A DNA stretch of 64,000 bases from Neurospora crassa OR74A (Eukaryota; Ascomycota; Sordariomycetes; Sordariales; Sordariaceae), in contig NC_026502.1 in NCBI RefSeq assembly GCF_000182925.2, positions 1,116,001 through 1,180,000 of the forward strand, in the 5' to 3' direction. Positions 62,331 to 64,000 of the stretch are shown piece after piece. How positions within the stretch are numbered: the stretch's first letter is position 1; every line of letters begins with the position of its first letter. Under the pieces are notes generated by a model that saw only the letters and a program-made list of their open reading frames with translations, made no database searches and had not been told where the DNA came from. The position numbers were made by a program, and so were the translations under genes.

Positions 62331-62421
62331 AGTAATTAATCGGTTTTAAACTATATTAAATAATATTATTATTTTCTCTAAGTAAGTATAAGACCGATAC
62401 GAAGCCTAAGCAAATAAGTAT

Positions 62422-62663
62422 TGTTACGAGCGACGTGGTTACGAGAGGCAAGTTAACACGTTGATTCTAGGTCTATAGTAGAATTACAAGATGAAGAAGA
62501 AAAGAGGGAAACGTGCAAAGGTGTCCCCGGGATCCGGGGTTTTAACCCTAGTAGCCCGGGTGGCCGGTGTACGCTTTGGTGAATGGCGGTCCCGTGGCTT
62601 CGGTGTTGGGCACCCGAGCTTGTGGGCTGTGCCTGCTGTAGTCCATCCGCTAGTGCCGTTATA
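62422..62663 (-). repeat. 3' LTR of second gypsy C-family copy
   Basis: It begins TGTTACGAGCGACGTGG like the LTRs of C and ends GCCGTTATA, followed by the coding-strand polypurine tract (ACCCCCCCGG on the plus strand). The outer ends match C, but about 120 bp in the middle differ. It is lightly RIP-mutated. The open frame 62491-62763 runs through the LTR and is not a gene. Confidence 0.82.
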
Positions 62664-64000
62664 TTACCCCCCCGGTAGAAAAAGACTCGTTCCGAGTCGT
62701 GTAAAAATGTACCTAACGCTAAATATATGTAAAGTGGGTCCTCTATCCCGGTTTTCTAATTAAAAATATATAAAAAAGTTGCTATTACTTTAGTTTGAAT
62801 ACGGTTGCTTTCTAAATAGAGGGGGGGTATCTTCGGGCTTTTGATTAGTTTAATTGGTTCCGGGCCTTTATGCTATTCTTAATTGCGCTAACCTTCCGCC
62901 GCGGTATATTGAATAACCCTCCTACTATATTGCTTAAATTGATTATTAGTATAGATCCTTATTTCCTTATATTAATAACCCGTTTCGTTAATTATATTCC
63001 TTTCCTTAGGGCTACGTTATTATTATTGTGGTTGGGGTTAAATTCCTCTATTTTTATTGCTTTTAATTAATTTTTTAATTGTTTGGATAGGTTTGGTTAT
63101 TCTGGGTATCGGTTATAGAATATTTTAATAAATCGAACCGAATTTTTGAAGCTTTGTGCGTTATAGTATATCGGGTTTGGGTTATAGCCCTACTAATTTA
63201 CTTAGTATTGTAATTAGCCCCGGTAGATCCTAGAAATTAGAATTTCTTTAACTTCCTATTTAATATCGTTTCCTACGTATTCTCCGGTAGGTTCCTCTAC
63301 GCGTTACCTTAGTAGTAGATTATTGGGATATTTTTTTAATTGGTCTATATAGAAGACGTTGGTATTACGCTATTCTTTTGGAATTTTGAAACAATAAGAA
63401 TACCTATATTTCTCTTTAATTTTAAATTATTGGTTAGTTACTGGAAAGTCTAATTTGTAGTTAGGTTTATTAGATAATTTATTTTTTTTAATAATTAATA
63501 TTTTATTTTTAATATTGAAGTCCGGTATCTGCCGATATTAGTTCGTTTATTTAATTATCCGTTCTTGGGCGGCCGAAATGAATTCCCTTACTTTAGTGAT
63601 ATAGCCTTGAATTTGTTTTACTACGTTTTATGCTTCTTTTCGGTTAAATTGTTTCTATGCGGATATTTTTACTAAGTTGGATTGTACTTCCTAATCTAAT
63701 ATTCCCGGTATAGGAAATCCCTTTAGTACTTTGTAAGGCTATATATTGCTTAAATTTTCGTAAGGTATATTTATTTGTATAGTATTTATAGTTGGAATTA
63801 CCTTTAACTAATTATTTTAGAAGTGATTTATAAAGGGGCGTAATTATTAGTTTAAGTATTTATTTATAATCTTTATTTAGCCGGCTATTTAGCTATAGCC
63901 TATTGAAGTTAATTTTTATTTGATATTTAGGATTTTAGCAAGTTCGTTCGTAAAGTCGGTGATGAATTGGGGTCTTCGATTGGATACTACTTTTTAGGGT
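62664..64000 (-). mobile_element. Second gypsy C-family copy, 3' part
   Basis: It matches 15584 onward: the shared non-coding block (GGGGGGGTATC and TTCGGGCTTTT near 62821), then the minus-strand chromodomain region near 63080-63230 and integrase C-terminus to the window end. It is moderately RIP-mutated, and less so than C, since more TpG remain. The plus-strand frame 62870-63070 is a shadow. It continues beyond the window. Confidence 0.82.

Larger units (their letters stand above)
57016..62421 (+). mobile_element. gypsy G: gag and pol, 3' end cut
   Basis: It continues from 50087. It has gag about 57890-58320, protease, RT, RNase H and integrase on the plus strand, all with stops. It is cut at 62421 by a second C-family gypsy copy, so the integrase end and 3' LTR are not in the window. 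It is a different lineage from A and C by its LTR and its RT neighbourhood. Confidence 0.85.

Noticed and set aside
62491-62763. 90-codon frame MKKKRGKRAK
   Set aside because: It starts inside an LTR of the C family and runs into the polypurine tract. The matching LTRs at 15340 and 29458 do not keep it.

Overview
The window looks like a transposon-dominated, AT-rich compartment of a filamentous ascomycete (Pezizomycotina) genome. Almost all of it carries the signature of repeat-induced point mutation (RIP): CpA and TpG are nearly absent, TpA is in great excess, CpG is kept, and every transposon reading frame is full of stop codons that arise from C-to-T and G-to-A transitions. Fungal LINEs with CCHC zinc-knuckle ORF1 and endonuclease/RT ORF2, chromodomain Ty3/gypsy elements, a Helitron and spliceosomal introns of about 71 bp fit this assignment. 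I cannot name the species. Three runs of exactly 100 N (36086-36185, 38973-39072, 41354-41453) mark scaffold gaps of nominal size.

Layout. 1-5049 is the 3' part of a Ty3/gypsy chromovirus (A) ending in its LTR. 5050-6500 is the 3' end of a LINE (L1). 6501-7532 is the integrase C-terminus and chromodomain of another gypsy element (H), with a short inverted LINE (L2, 7533-9530) inside it. 9531-13607 is a mixed, less repetitive stretch: three copies of a TGTAA...TTACA LTR surround a RIP-damaged, intron-containing tRNA-Pro(AGG). From 13608 to 48109 everything is one nest. LINE L3 (plus strand, 15-bp target duplication TTATCTATATACCCC at 13608 and 48095) is split by a complete gypsy element C (15340-29690, 5-bp duplication CTAGA) that itself holds full-length LINE L4 (20170-27098). 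L3 is split again by full-length LINE L5 (31462-47266, 15-bp duplication). L5 is in turn interrupted by a GC-balanced island (35462-38972), by LINE L6 (39073-44046) and by a 483-bp LINE fragment (44820-45302). Right of the nest are a Helitron N-terminal fragment (48840-49476), gypsy element G (49477-50087 and 57016-62421) split by full-length LINE L8 (50088-57015), and a second C-family gypsy copy (62422 to the window end).

The only convincing host protein-coding gene is in the island: a three-exon minus-strand gene starting at 38521 and running into the gap at 36185. It encodes an unrecognised protein with a disordered N-terminus, one globular region and a long proline-rich, acidic tail with nuclear-localisation-like basic clusters and a PIADK tandem repeat. 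A second partial reading frame lies upstream of it. The island is not RIP-mutated and lies inside a RIP-degraded LINE. This is the most unusual feature of the window. It is either a real insertion of low-copy DNA into a transposon or a scaffolding error, and the position of the gaps leaves both open.
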